NCBI GenBank assembly: GCA_022749755.1
Contig: CM040443.1
Location: forward strand, 1,589,191-1,653,190
DNA from: Azadirachta indica
Taxonomy: Eukaryota > Streptophyta > Magnoliopsida > Sapindales > Meliaceae
Length of the DNA stretch: 64,000 nucleotides
Direction of reading: 5' to 3'
Positions 1 to 11,039 of the stretch are shown here, in pieces. Position 1 is the first letter of the stretch; every line of letters starts with the position of its first letter. The notes under the pieces are model-generated. The model ran no database searches, was not told the DNA's origin, and saw nothing but the letters and a program-made list of their open reading frames with translations. Both the position numbers and the translations under genes were made by a program.

Positions 1-542
1 GGGGAAGTTAGGGTGACAAAACAAGTTCTTGTTGCCTCAAAATAGGCAAGTATAGAGATGAGTTATCATTTGATGTAGTGCCCATACATGCTGGTCATCT
101 CTTGTTGGGACGCCCTTAGCAATTTGACAGAAGGGTGTTGCATAATGGTTTTACAAATTATTATACTTTTAAGAAGGATGGGAAGAAAATTACTCTTGTA
201 CCACTTTCACCTAAAGAAGTTTATGAGGATAAGCTTAGAAGAATACAAAGTCAGAGAGAAAATAAGAGTGAGGAGAAAAGAGTGAGTGAAGGTGTAACAA
301 AGGAGAGTGAGTTTTCAAAAGAAAAGAGTGGCAAAAATAATGAGAAAGAAAAAAAAGTGAGTTCGAATAGAGAGGGGCATGAGGGAAAAAGAATGGAGGA
401 AAAAGAAACAATTGAGTGTAAAAAGAAACAAGTGAGCTTTTATGCAAAAAGGAGTGATATTAGGGCCGCTTGGTTTTCCAACAAAAGTATACTTGTACTT
501 ATGTAGAAGGAACTTTACTTAAACATTAATGATCTTAATACT
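1..542 (+). mobile_element. Ty3/gypsy pol fragment, left part
   Basis: This is the protease-to-RT linker region of a Ty3/gypsy polyprotein, cut by the window edge. Readable stretches are GEVRVTKQVLVA at the very start, a degraded HAGHLLLGRP-like stretch (LVISCWDALSNL in another frame) and GKKITLVPLSPKEVYEDKLR, followed by a lysine/glutamate-rich linker at about 235-450 and KKQVSFYAKRSDI. Frameshifts separate the first two parts, so it cannot be translated whole. The same block, in the same order, occurs on the minus strand at 29700-30330, so both are members of one family. The frame stops at 542 because the Athila-like element inserted there; the same reading resumes at 9159. It is a dead relic. 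Confidence 0.85.
538..542. repeat. target-site duplication ATACT, left
   Basis: The five bases ATACT precede the 5' LTR. The identical five follow the 3' LTR at 9159-9163. This is the expected mark of an LTR-element insertion and fixes both outer ends of the element. Confidence 0.85.
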
Positions 543-1949
543 TGATGAATGTTTAAAAGGGTAGGTTTATCAAAAGAAATATGATGATTTACACTTAATA
601 ATGTCCTTCTTTCCCCAATAATGAAGCATATTCCTTCATATTGAATTGTAAAACATGAATTGAACTAAATAGTTAGTTTTGTGCAGGTTTCGTATAATGA
701 ACGTATCTTTCAATCCAAATAATCAATTGATACGATTCTTGGACTGGATAAATATAAACTCATCATTTTACAACTTTGTAAGTCAAAGGTTGGACCAGTT
801 CGAGCAATTAATAGGACGAAATTGGGCTTCAACAGAACTTAAGAGCATCTTTGAACCAGCCCAACATGCTTCTGTATTTGAGCCGTATCTCCCTAAATAT
901 GTAACGAAAAATTATATGGTTGGGTGAGCTAGAAAGATAAGAAAGGGATCTAAATTTTTTATGTTTTGTACTTTCTTAAATTTCAACTGGTCAGTTATCA
1001 AAAAGAGCTATGATTTTAGAAGGGTGGTAGAGAAATGTGACTTGAACATCTCTGCTTATTTTCAACACAACTCACGCTCTAAAATAGAAATAAGGGTGAG
1101 ATATGGACTATTAGAAAGATGAGTCATCCTCCTACAACTTTGAAGAAGGATGCTTTATGAAATTCAGTGGTTTTCATGGTCAAAAATATGTTGGAAGTTG
1201 GTAGAGCATAATTAAGAAATTGACAAAATTATGTTCACACATGTGGAATGTCTTTTGTTTTACCTATATAAAGGAAGTGTGAAAGTGAGGAGGGAGATTA
1301 GTTTGTTTCCATTTTTATTTTCTTTTTGTAATTTGAATTTCAATTAAATAATATATTTCTAATTTCGTAATTAGGACTAAGGGTGAGCTTTTGATGATTT
1401 TATAGTTTTGTTCTTTGATCCTTTGTTTTGTTCTTCATTGTCAATCTTTTTATTGATTGAGTACTATAATTTCCAAGTGATTTTGAATTGTTAGAAACCT
1501 TGATTCATTATTAACAAATGGTACATTGAATGGTTGAATGTTTTCTACATATCAAAAGTAAGACAACTTATAGTTTTTCACCATTAACTAAAAAGTAAGT
1601 CTTTTGATTTCTTTGTGCTTAAATGTTTTTTTTTCATCATCCAATTAAGATCACTTCTATTGATTCTTAATTGTGTTTTTCTTATAAAAAAAAAGATCAA
1701 GAATAAGTTCTATATAAATCATTAAAATAGATCCCTAATGCCCTAATATATAATAATATTGAATTTAAATTTGACAATAAGCAAATTCATTCCATTTCTT
1801 ATAATATTTGAATATTCGGACTTATAATATTTAGACTTTGGACTTGTGAACTTAATATAACATATTCCCTATAGATCGACACTCAGACTTCCGAACTTTA
1901 TTACTTGAGACAATATATACTTAAAAGTTACAACTTTTATGTTGTAGCA
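543..1949 (+). repeat. 5' LTR of the Athila-like element
   Basis: This 1407-bp terminal repeat is clearly the same sequence as 7748-9158, with scattered substitutions and small indels. It contains a TATA-like ACCTATATAAAGG at 1261-1273 that could serve as the element promoter. The pyrimidine- and T-rich downstream half is shared by both copies. Both ends are supported by the 5-bp target duplication. An 82-codon open frame at 679-927 lies within the LTR, is not conserved in the other copy and is not a gene. Confidence 0.85.
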
Positions 1950-1951
1950 AG

Positions 1952-1972
1952 TTTTTGCCGCCGTTGCCGAGG
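1952..1972 (+). promoter_or_regulatory. primer-binding site, tRNA-Asp type
   Basis: Immediately after the 5' LTR the sequence reads TTTTTGCCGCCGTTGCCGAG. This is a slightly mutated version of the plant consensus complementary to the tRNA-Asp 3' end (TGGCGCCGTTGCCGGGGA). Priming by tRNA-Asp is established for Athila-type elements. Confidence 0.75.
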
Positions 1973-2429
1973 AGTACGGTTTATATAAAGTTTATTAGTT
2001 CTTGTTTAATTTTCTTTTACTAACTTTAACCTCTAACTCTAACTCTAACTTTAAATTTTTTTTTTTTTTTTATTTGTTATTATTTATTTTTATTGGGAGA
2101 CTCAGCCGCCCATTTATATTTATATTATGGTTGGTTTTATATATACCACCTAATTTTTGTTGTTCATTTTGTTCATGATAGGATTTGCCACCTTTCTTAA
2201 TTTTTTTCTATTACGTATTGTATTGTAATTTTCATTTACAATAATTTTATTAAGAGGAAGGTTATACCACATCTTTTCTTTTTTATTTGTTTTATTTTGC
2301 TAACATTTTATTTTATTGTGTTTTATTATTATTATTATTATTATTTTTCATGCTTGGATGGTATCGTGATCTTCATTCTCATCGATTGGTAAAAGTAATT
2401 CTGAAACTTCCTTTGGAAATTTGTTTGAT

Positions 2430-3937
2430 TCATCTTCAAACTCACACACAACTAACATTATAGCTTGAAAATGAAAGTATACATGGAGAAAATGAAAATC
2501 ATTATGTTCGAACTATGCTTGAATATTTGCAACCTCCTCGAAATTCATCTCCTTCATGCTTTATTTTTCCGCTTAATGCAAATAACTTCAGATTTAAGCC
2601 TGGTATGATTCCTTTACTTCCTAATTTCCATGGCTTAGAGTCTGAGAGTCCTTATTTGCATTTGAAAGAATTTGAGGAAGTATGTGCCACATTTATGGAT
2701 CAAACATATAGTGAAGAAATAATTAAACTAAAACTATTTCCTTTTTCTTTAAAAGATAAAGCAAAAACATGACTTAATTCATTAAAATCTAGATCTATAG
2801 GCACATGGCAAGAAATACAAACCAAGCTTTTAAAGCAATTTTTTCCAATACATAAAACGAATGCTTTCAAGAGACAAATTCAAAATTTTTGTCAAAAAGG
2901 AAATGAAACCTATTTTCAATGTTTGGAAAGATTTAAAAACTTGTTGAATTCATGCCCACACCATGGTTTTGAAAAATGGCGTACGATAAGTTTCTTTTAT
3001 GAAGATTTAACATCAGAAACAAAACAATTTGTTGAAACAATGTATAATGGTAAATTTTTAGACAAAAACCCAGAAGAAACTTTAGAGTATTTAGATCATT
3101 TAGCTGAGAACTCTCTATCCTGGCAAACTATTAGTTCCTCTGAAAATTCAATTAGATCTGATATGGCTAGTTCTAGTGGGGGTAAATATAATTGAGTTAA
3201 GAAGATGATCTAAGTGCTAAAATTACAAGTTTAATGAGAAAGATTAAAGCCATAGAATTAAGGAAAGTTAAAGAGGTCAAATCTGTACATAATGATGAAA
3301 TTTGTGAAGTCATGGGACATTTCACTCAAAATTGTCCAAATATTCCAATTTTTAAAAAAGTGTTACATGACCAAGCAAATTTTATGAATTCGTTCAAAAA
3401 GCCTTTTTCCTTTAATTCTCCATATTTTGAAACATACAATTCTAAATGGAGAAATCACTCAAATTTTAGTTGGAGAAATGATAATCATGCGTATTCACTA
3501 TCTCAAAGACCTTCAAATTTTCCATCATACCATTCACACATTTGAAAACTCTTGAGAAAACATTGCAAACATTCATGCAAGGGCAAACAAGCATAAACAA
3601 TCAAACATCACAAACCATTAATGATATCAAGAATACACTTTCAACATTGACCTCAGCTTTGCATAGTCAAGAGAAAGGTAAATTTCCTGCTCAACCACAA
3701 CCAAATCCAACGGGTCAATTTCATGTAAGTGATTCTAACTCAAATGGCACACAGCATGAGAATGCCAACTCCATCACTACTCTCCGAAGTGGTAAAGTCA
3801 TTGATAAAACCATTTCTTTGAAAGAGATTGAACCTAAACAACCATCAAAATTAGTGAGTGAGGAAAATAATGTTGAACCTAAGATGTGTGATATTGAAAA
3901 ATGCCCTATCCCTGCTCTTTTTTCTCAAAAATTATAA
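2430..3937 (+). pseudogene. gag relic of the Athila-like element
   Basis: This is a retrotransposon gag domain broken into frames 2515-2772, 2923-3195, 3234-3545 and 3542-3937. Recognisable parts are PNFHGLESESPYLHLKEF, a capsid-type segment with QTKLLKQFFPIHKTNAFKRQ, the CLERFKNLLNSCPHHGFEKW stretch typical of Athila gag, and PEETLEYLDHLAENSLSWQT. After codon 85 a tryptophan position reads as TGA, a one-base change. A residual zinc-knuckle-like segment (EICEVMGHFTQNC) lies near 3300-3340. Gag packages element RNA. Stops and frame changes make this copy non-coding. Confidence 0.8.
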
Positions 3938-4079
3938 CCAATTCAAAAGTTGAACCAAAATTCTAAAATTTTTGAACTTTTTAAGCAAGTCAAAATTAAC
4001 ATTCCTTTGTTAGATGCAATTAAGCAAGTTTCTTCTTATGCCAAATTTTATGCACTGTTAAAAGGAAGCTTAATGTTCA

Positions 4080-4455
4080 AAAGAAAGCATTTTTAGCTGA
4101 GAATGTTAGTTCGATTATTCAACATAACACTCCACCAAAATATAAAGATCTTGGTTGTCCCACCATTTCTCGTGTAATTGGAAACTTTAGGATAAACCAT
4201 GCTTTACTTAATCTTGGTGTAAGTGTTAATTTGTTGCCATATTCAGTGTAGGAGCAATTAAGTTTAGGTGAGCTTAAACCTACTTCTACAACACTTCAAC
4301 TTGTTGATCGTTTTGTGAAAATACCACAAGGAATACTTAAGGATGTGTTATTCCAAGTAGATAAATTTTACATTTCTGTAGATTTTATTGTCTTAGACAC
4401 ACAACCTGTTAATCATCACGTGGCATGTCTCCTTATAGACTTGTTTTTTGAAAGG
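4080..4455 (+). pseudogene. aspartic protease relic of the Athila-like element
   Basis: The segment after KAFLAENVSSIIQ reads KYKDLGCPTISRVIGNFRIN, then ALLNLGVSVNLLPYSV and VDFIVLDTQPV. This is the retropepsin-like region of Athila/Tat pol. The catalytic Asp of the D-x-G-A-S motif reads Asn (LNLGVSVN), so it would be inactive. A TAG interrupts the frame after LLPYSV. The domain ends abruptly near 4455, where the sequence jumps to the integrase C-terminus. Confidence 0.75.
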
Positions 4456-4900
4456 CTTGTCACCTACCGGTGGAATTAGAACATAAAGCTTTTGGGGCCA
4501 TTAAAATGCTTAATTTTGACTTAGATAAAGAGGGATCATTGAGAAAACTCCAAATAGATGAACTCAAAAAAATTAGGAATGAAGCTTACGAGAATTCTAG
4601 AATTTACAAAGAGAAAATGAAGGTGTTTCATGATAAACATATCATTAGAAAATCATTTGAACCTTCACAAAAAGTTCTTTTGTATGATTCAAGATTGCAT
4701 CTATTTCCTAGCAAACTTCATTCAAATGGACGGGACCTTTCATTGTTAAGAAGGTTTACCCACATGGCGCAGTTGAGATTGAAAACCCCAAAAATGGTAA
4801 TGTTTTTAAAGTTAATGGACACCGTTTAAAGCCATTCTTTGAGAATTTTCCAAGCGAGTTAGAGTCTATCACTTTGAATGAACTTGTTTACAACATTAGA
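4456..4900 (+). pseudogene. integrase C-terminal relic joined to protease
   Basis: The ORF at 4470-4829 reads [19 protein letters not shown] and [18 protein letters not shown], then [20 protein letters not shown]. These stretches belong to the integrase C-terminal region of Athila/Tat elements. The integrase zinc finger and D,D-35-E core, and all of RT and RNase H, are missing between protease and this segment. A frame change occurs near 4735. The remaining end, about 4830-4900, reads [17 protein letters not shown]. It shows that this element lost most of pol by internal deletion. Confidence 0.8.
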
Positions 4901-5034
4901 TGATTTTTTTTGTATATACATTACTTGTTTTCTTGTGTTATTAATTTTATTGATTCCATTGTTTGTTTTTAGTTACTTTCCCAGTCACGTGGCAGATAAC
5001 GGTACTCCGTGACTCTTGAAGTCGGTTCTTTTAG

Positions 5035-5643
5035 TTGCCCAAATTTACTGATACCATTTTTTTCTCACTTTTTTTCCTGTTCTTTTCTTTCATTAAAGAT
5101 GTCATTCTTTCTAAATTGCAAACATATTTTCCTTTTTTTCCTAAAGATGTTCTACGAAAAATGTACCAAGCTAGGTGTGCAAGATTAAGAATGCTTATGC
5201 AAAAAGGTATTCCTCAAGATATGCGATAGATAGTTGAAGCACAGGTACGTTTAGCAAGTTAGTTTTCTAATTCATTTGTTTCACGCATGCTTGGTTTAAG
5301 TAAGAGCTCTTTTGCAAAGAAATAAAGAGCGAAAAGGTTACAAGTGTGTCACAATTATGCACGTTCAACCTGTAACAAGCGATGTTGTTCTCTAGGAATG
5401 GTGTTTACTAATAGAGAAGATAAAATTAAATTAATCAAAGATGGACTGAGTAAGGAGTCTTTAGATAATATCTTATTGACTCTTGAGACGCATCCTAGTG
5501 GATATGTGCAATGTGAAATTCTCAATTTGTATACATTATTTCAAAAAGAATATGATCATTATAATCTTGGGAATCTGACTTTAAAAGACTTTGTTTGCCA
5601 ATTTGTAAGAAAATTGGATGGAAAGCCAATTCTCGATCCATAG
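5035..5643 (+). pseudogene. unidentified ORF of the Athila-like element, three in-frame stops
   Basis: I do not recognise this protein. One reading frame runs about 200 codons through three stops (near 5227, 5260 and 5322). Features visible are a hydrophobic N-terminal part, a basic stretch QARCARLRMLMQKGIPQDMR, then VCHNYARSTCNKRC, whose cysteines and histidine could form a zinc-binding unit, and a helical C-terminal part with DGLSKESLDNILLTLETH and LTLKDFVCQFVRKLDGKP. It lies where Athila elements carry an env-like ORF, but no signal peptide or transmembrane pattern of env is evident after the first 30 residues. It is in the same frame as the LOG relic downstream. It could be a second captured host sequence or an element-specific protein. 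Confidence 0.5.
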
Positions 5644-5949
5644 ATGGCGTTTAAGCCGTTACTGGACGTAAAATCAGAGGAAGATGTGAGCCACAATCGC
5701 AACTATCTATAAATATTTACTTTTAGCTGTCATTGTTGAAATTTTTATGTTTTACATTCCTATATTAGCTGTTATCTTTGACATTTTTACATTTTTAAAT
5801 TTTAACTTTTCTGACAGCAGTTGGCTTACCTCTATTAGTTTCATTAATGCATTCTCTTTAAGTTGTATAAATGCAGGACCTCTCTTCTTTATTTTTATAA
5901 AAAAATTTGAATCACTGACGAGGGTAAAAGATTACAAAAAAAAAAAAAA

Positions 5950-6600
5950 ATAGAAGAAGCTTCTACTCATCAATTTAAAACTATTTGTGTTTTTTGTGGG
6001 TTAAGCTCTGGAAAAGGTGAAGAGTTTGTAAAAGCAGCAGACAACCTGAGTCGAGTTTTAACTAAGCAAAAACTTAATCTAGTGTATGGAGGAGGTAGCT
6101 TTAGGTTAATGGGGTATGTGTCAACTGCCGCACATATAGGAGGAAGTGAAGTCATAGGTATCATACCAAAGATTTTATCTGCAGGTAACATAACTGGCAA
6201 AACAATTGGAGAAGAATTAATGGTCTCAATAATGCATGAAAGAATTGCTAAAATGCTTGATTTTGCAGATGCTTTTATTGCCTTACAAGGTGGTTTTGGG
6301 ACCTTAAAAGAAATTTTTCAAGTTGCATCTTAGGCACAACTCACCATTCACCAAAAACCCATAGGATTGTTAAATGTTAATGGTTTCTTTAACAAGTTGT
6401 TGTCTTTTCTTGATTATGCTGTAAAACAGAATTTTATTTCACAGATGGCTTGCAAACTCCTCATTTCTGCTCTGACTGCTAATGACTTGATCAATCAGTT
6501 GCAGAACTTTATCCATGAACCAGATCCAATAATGGCACGATTAGAATGGTCAAGTGAAAGCAGTAAAAAGCGAAAGCTGGATTTGTCGCTTCATTTGTAA
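5950..6600 (+). pseudogene. LOG-like cytokinin phosphoribohydrolase relic captured by a retrotransposon
   Basis: LOG enzymes release free cytokinin from cytokinin riboside 5'-monophosphate. In one frame the sequence shows FKTICVFCGLSSGKGEEF, then LVYGGGSFRLMGYVSTAA, EVIGIIPKILS, MHERIAKMLDFADAFIAL, QGGFGTLKEIFQ and KPIGLLNVNGFF, in the family order and at about the family length (some 210 codons). The family signature MHERK reads MHERI, and PGGxGTxxE reads QGGFGTLKE. A tryptophan codon near 6331 reads TAG. These changes make it a pseudogene. No introns interrupt it, whereas plant LOG genes normally contain several, so it was probably captured as a spliced copy. A run of about 13 adenines (5938-5950) directly precedes it. 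It lies wholly inside the LTR element, 5' to the 3' LTR. Confidence 0.85.
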
Positions 6601-7747
6601 CTTTTCTTATCTCCTTTTTCTATTCATTGCATTTTGTTATTTTTTTTAGTTATTTTTGCTTAAGTTTGTTTCAGGTTTTACTTATGTTTCAATAATTACT
6701 ATCTCAGATAATGTTCTCTATACTATATCTCTTTACATTTAAAAATTAGAGACAATGTTGTAATCTGGTTAGGGGGAGTGTAGTCGACATAAGTAACCAT
6801 TTTTTTTATATACAACATAAAAAAAAAATTAGATTCATAATTTGTAAAGATGGTAGAGTAAGGAGTAATCTTACTCCTAAGACACATCTTAATAGATATG
6901 CATTATCATTTGTTTTGATTTTTGAATTTCATAACAAAGAATTTATCATTCACTTTCTTTTGAATTGATCAAATATACGAACTCTCACATCATCATCACA
7001 TAATAAATTTTGCTCAGATACTCAATCAGTAAAGTATTTATAAACCATCTTTCACACACACACTTTGATACATGATTGTGGATGACATATTGAAATTTTA
7101 CAATATTTGAACTCTTTAATTTTGTCAAAGGTAGCAACTAAGGGTTAAAAAAATTAAAAAAAAAAATCTCCCAAAAAAAAAGTTAAAAAAAATAAATAAA
7201 TCAGTAAAAATTTTAATCAAAACTTTTGCTTAGTAACCGGGTTTTTTGCCTAATCAGCAATGAATGTTCACGTAAAACGGTAAAGTTTTGGTATGAATAA
7301 GTTCATAGCCTTAACTCGAGTAATTAAGCCCGTAGGAGTGTTTTACCACTTAATACCCTAAGGCCAACTAGTCTGGGAGTTATTGGCCCAAAGCTCGCTA
7401 CATGGGTTAGGTTATGCACAAAGAAAAAAAAACAGAAAAAAAAATGGAGATAGAAATAATCTTTACTCAAAAAAGTTTACCTTGACAAAATTTAGAACCA
7501 ATGTTGTTTGATTCTAATTAAGTTCCATAACATGTATTAATTACAAAAGCACAAAAAGAAGGTTTATTAATAATTTGACTGATGAGTATTTGACACATAT
7601 ATAGTAAATTTTTAAGTGAGAGTTTGTTTATTTTGAGAAGATGAAAACGAAAAGAGTGATTTTTACTTCGAATGTAAATTTTATAAATCAACTCTAAATG
7701 GTATTGCTTAGATTACTAGGGACTAGTAATAAGTTGGTTGGGAGGTG
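6601..7747 (+). other. 3' non-coding part of the Athila-like element
   Basis: There is no gene here. The stretch holds A-rich tracts (about 7150-7210), a G-rich GTTAGGGGGAGTGTAGT at 6769-6785 and, just before the 3' LTR, GGTTGGGAGGTG, which is the likely polypurine tract for plus-strand priming. Confidence 0.6.
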
Positions 7748-9158
7748 TGATAAATGTTCAAAAGTGTAGGTTTATCAAAAGAAATATTATGATTTACACT
7801 TAATAATGTCCTTCTATTCCCTAATAATGAAGCATATTCCTTCATATTGAATTGTAAAACATGAATTGAATTAAATAGTCGATTTTGCGCAGGTTTCGTA
7901 TAATGAGCGTATGTTCCAATCCAAATAATCAATTGATACGATTCTTGAACTGGACAAACATAAACTCATCATTTCACAACTTTGTAAGCCAAAGGTTGGA
8001 CCAGTTCGAGCAATTAATCGGACGAAATTGAGTTTCAACAGAACTCAAGCGCATCTTTAAACCACTCTAACATGCTTCTGTATTTGAGCTGTATCTCCTT
8101 AAATATGTAACGAAAAATTATATGGTTGGTGATCTAGAAAGCTGAGAAAGGAATCTAAATTGTTTATGTTTTTTACTTTCTAAATTTCAACTGGTCGGTT
8201 ACCAAAATGAGCTATCATTCTAGAAGGGCGGTGGAGAAATGCGACTTAAACATCTCTATCTATTTTCAACACAACTCACAGTCTAAAATAAAAATAAGGG
8301 TGAGATATTGACCATTAGAAAGATGAGTCATCCACCTACAACTTTGAAGAAGGATGCTTTACAAAACTCAGTGGTTTTCATGGTCAAAGATATGTTGGAA
8401 GTTGATAGAGCGTGATTAATTGGAAATTGACAAAATTATGTTCACACATGTGGAATGTCTTTTGTTTTACCTTTATAAAGGAAGATGTGGAAGTGAGGAG
8501 GGAGATCAGTTTGTTTCCATTTCTATTTTTTTTTTGTAATTTGAACTTCAATTAAATAATTTATTTCTAATTTCGTAATTAGGGCTAAGGGTAAACTTTT
8601 GATGATTTTATAGTTTTATTCTTTGATCCTTTATTTTGTTCTTCATTGTCAATCTTTTTATTGATTGAGTACTATATTTTGCAAATAATTTTGAATTATT
8701 AGAAACCTTGATTTCATTGTTAACAAATGGTAAATTGAATGCTTGGATGTTTTCTATATATCAAAAGTAAGGCAACTTATAGTTTTTCACCATCAATTAA
8801 AAGGTAAGTCTTTTGATTTCTTTGTGCTTAAATGGTTTTTTTCATCATCCAATTAAGATCACTTCTATTGATTTTTAATTGTGTTTTTCTTTAAAAAAAA
8901 AGGATCAAGAATAAGTTCTATACAAATCATTAAAATGGATCCCTAATGCCCTAATATATAATAATATTGAATTTAAATTTGACAATCAGCAAATTCATTC
9001 CATTTCTTATAATATTTGAATATTTGGACTTGCAATATTTAGACCATTGGACTTGTGGACTTAATATAACATATTCCTTGTGAACCGACACTCGGACTTC
9101 CGAACTTTATTACTTGAGACAACTTATACTTGAAAATTACAACCTTTAAGTTGTAGCA
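7748..9158 (+). repeat. 3' LTR of the Athila-like element
   Basis: This is a 1411-bp copy of the 5' LTR with scattered point changes. It ends TTGTAGCA, followed by the target duplication ATACT. The substitutions between LTRs show that the insertion is not recent. Confidence 0.85.
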
Positions 9159-9290
9159 ATACTTCTTTCCCTACTTCATTTGTTTCTTTTTTATAAGCTT
9201 ATGAAAATGTTTTTCCCGAGGAGATACCCAATGAATTGTCGCCCATTGACGAATTCAAATGTGAAGATTCAAACAACATCCAAAGTTAAG
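9159..9290 (+). mobile_element. Ty3/gypsy pol fragment, right part
   Basis: After the inserted element the interrupted gypsy reading resumes. AATACTTCTTTCCC corresponds to the residues LNASLPS of the minus-strand relative at about 29750. AYENVFPEEIPNELSP corresponds to AYGDVFPKEIPNGLPP there. The similarity stops near 9285, shortly before an A-run (9294-9307). Confidence 0.75.
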
Positions 9291-9384
9291 GCATTAAAAA
9301 AAAAAAAGCAACAATGAAACTCCAAGAGAGAATTGAAGACGCACATATTAGGTGATTTTTATTTGTAATGTGTCTTTAAAGCTT

Positions 9385-10512
9385 AAAGTCTTTTTGTCAA
9401 AATAATGTTTAATGCTTTTTAAAAACTAATATGGTTATATAATTTTAATGTGAACATTTTGAGTATATGGAAATAGTCATAAGTTTTTGGGAATCAAAAT
9501 GCAAGATTTTGGGACTTGAAATTGGACTAAAATGCAAAATTTTTAAAGTTGTGAATAGTGCCCCTAGTTGACCAATCCCATCAATCAAGTTGACCAACTT
9601 CATAGTTTTTTCAATTTTTGCTTTTCTGTTTCTCTTCGGTCGACTGATCCTACTAATTTGGTCAATTGAACTAGAGGTAGAATGCCTCCCAAATCGACTT
9701 AAGTATGTGGTCAATCGATTTGACTTATTCGGTTGACCGAACGTCTGAAAATTCAATTTTTGCCCCTTTTAACAACTAATATCGATCAGATTTTTAATTT
9801 TCACTATAAATACTAGTTTAAACTCATTTGAAATAAGTTTTGCACCCTTGTGAAACTTTGTTTCATGTTTTAAAAGCGCATTACAAAATTTGAGTTTTCA
9901 TTTGCAAATCAAACATCAACTTCATTACACACTTTAACTTTTGTTTGTAACATTCAAAAGAAAGTATGCTTATGTATCACTTGTGTGTAAACGTGAGGAA
10001 AAAACTCTTAGATTGGGAGCTTTAAGTTACACCTACAAATCACTTGGTTTGTCAAGAGTACAGAGATACTTGATCAAGTCCTCTTAGTGAAAGGTTTGTA
10101 TGACACCATAAGCCACTTGGTTATAAACGTTGAAGAGGCACCCATGAAGTTCTCTTGATTGTAAGTATTTGAATCTTAAGGTGTTCAATATTTTATTAGT
10201 GAAATCTTCAAGTGGTTGAGTTTAGAGGCATAGACATAGGCCAGAGGTTTACCAAACCACGTAAAAATTGGTGTTCTCTTTCTTAACTCTCTCACTCACT
10301 TGATTTATATGCTTGTTATTATGATGCACATTTGTCACACACACTTGAATTGTGATAATTTACATATTGATTATTGAGTTATTTGTTAAAATTATTGTAT
10401 TGCTTAAGAAGAATTAAAATTGCTTGGTGTTAGTTATTGGGTTGCTTTAAATTTGTTACAATCCTTAAAAACCTTATTTATCCCCCTCTTACGTTGTCTA
10501 GTGCTCTTTCAA
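9385..10512 (+). repeat. probable Ty1/copia-type LTR remnant
   Basis: There is no coding frame. The segment has a TATA-like CACTATAAATACTA (about 9802-9815). Further on are the phrases AGAGGCATAGACATAGGCC and CCAAACCACGTAAAAATTGG, which resemble the 3' part of common plant copia LTRs, and a pyrimidine-rich end TTATCCCCCTCTTACG followed by CTAGTGCTCTTTCA. No partner LTR is present, so it would be a solo or truncated LTR. Limits are approximate. Confidence 0.35.
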
Positions 10513-10780
10513 TAATCTAAGCATAACATGAACATTTGGTGATCGAGAGATAAGACATAACCACCAAAAAAATCTCTGTCGCCGTTATGAAAAACACCAC
10601 TGCAAGTGAATGCCAGGATTGTCCTCAGCCAACCCATCTGTGTTGACTTTGATCCAACCTTATAGTGGTGGCTACCAAGAAAGAACAAGCATAAGCAGTG
10701 CTTTACCCAAATGCCATGGAATTCCCAGATTAGAAAGAATATCTTTATCAACCAAAATTTAAGTACCCAGGACAAAAGCT
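10509..10780 (-). pseudogene. LINE C-terminal RNase H-like relic
   Basis: Across two frames the minus strand reads a WIKVNTDG-like start (seen as GSKSTQMGW in the shifted frame) and GVFHNGDRDFFGGYV. Plant LINE RNase H domains characteristically show this pattern after the reverse transcriptase and zinc-binding region. No continuous frame survives. Confidence 0.6.
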
Positions 10781-11039
10781 TGCGAGGTATTTAATATGCG
10801 CCAAGATATCCGATTGCAAACATATGAGAGAAGGAAAAATGTTTTAATTCTTCAGCCAATTCCTAGAGTGCCAAATAACATAAAAAATGAAGCAAGAAAT
10901 TGCCATCCAAATATTAAACAATTGACGGCTCAATTTCTGACTAACAATCCAATTCCATAACTCTAAGCATGAAAAGATAGGCATAAGGGAAAGGTGAACG
11001 AGATTACGCAACTATTGCCAAAGTTTGTTTGCAAAAAAG

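Larger units (their letters stand above)
543..9158 (+). mobile_element. Athila-like LTR retrotransposon, non-autonomous, carrying a LOG-gene relic
   Basis: The element is 8.6 kb with two 1.4-kb LTRs that start TGAT(G/A)AATGTT and end TTGTAGCA. A primer site of tRNA-Asp type follows the 5' LTR and a short G-rich tract precedes the 3' LTR. The internal order is gag (about 2430-3940), aspartic protease (about 4080-4450), then directly the C-terminal end of integrase (about 4455-4900), an unknown ORF (5035-5643) and a LOG-like host gene relic (about 5950-6600). Reverse transcriptase, RNase H and the integrase core are absent, so it would depend on another element for mobility. Gag layout and PBS are known features of the Athila/Tat branch of Ty3/gypsy; assignment to Athila rather than Tat is inference. 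It sits inside an older gypsy element. Confidence 0.85.

Noticed and set aside
235..447. Minus-strand 70-codon frame
   Set aside because: Mirror of the lysine/glutamate-rich gypsy linker on the plus strand.
679..927. 82-codon frame within the 5' LTR
   Set aside because: The other LTR copy does not keep the frame open, so it is chance.
2025..2055. CTCTAACTCTAACTCTAAC run resembling telomere repeat
   Set aside because: The unit is CTCTAA, not CCCTAAA, only three copies, and lies in the untranslated leader of the Athila-like element.
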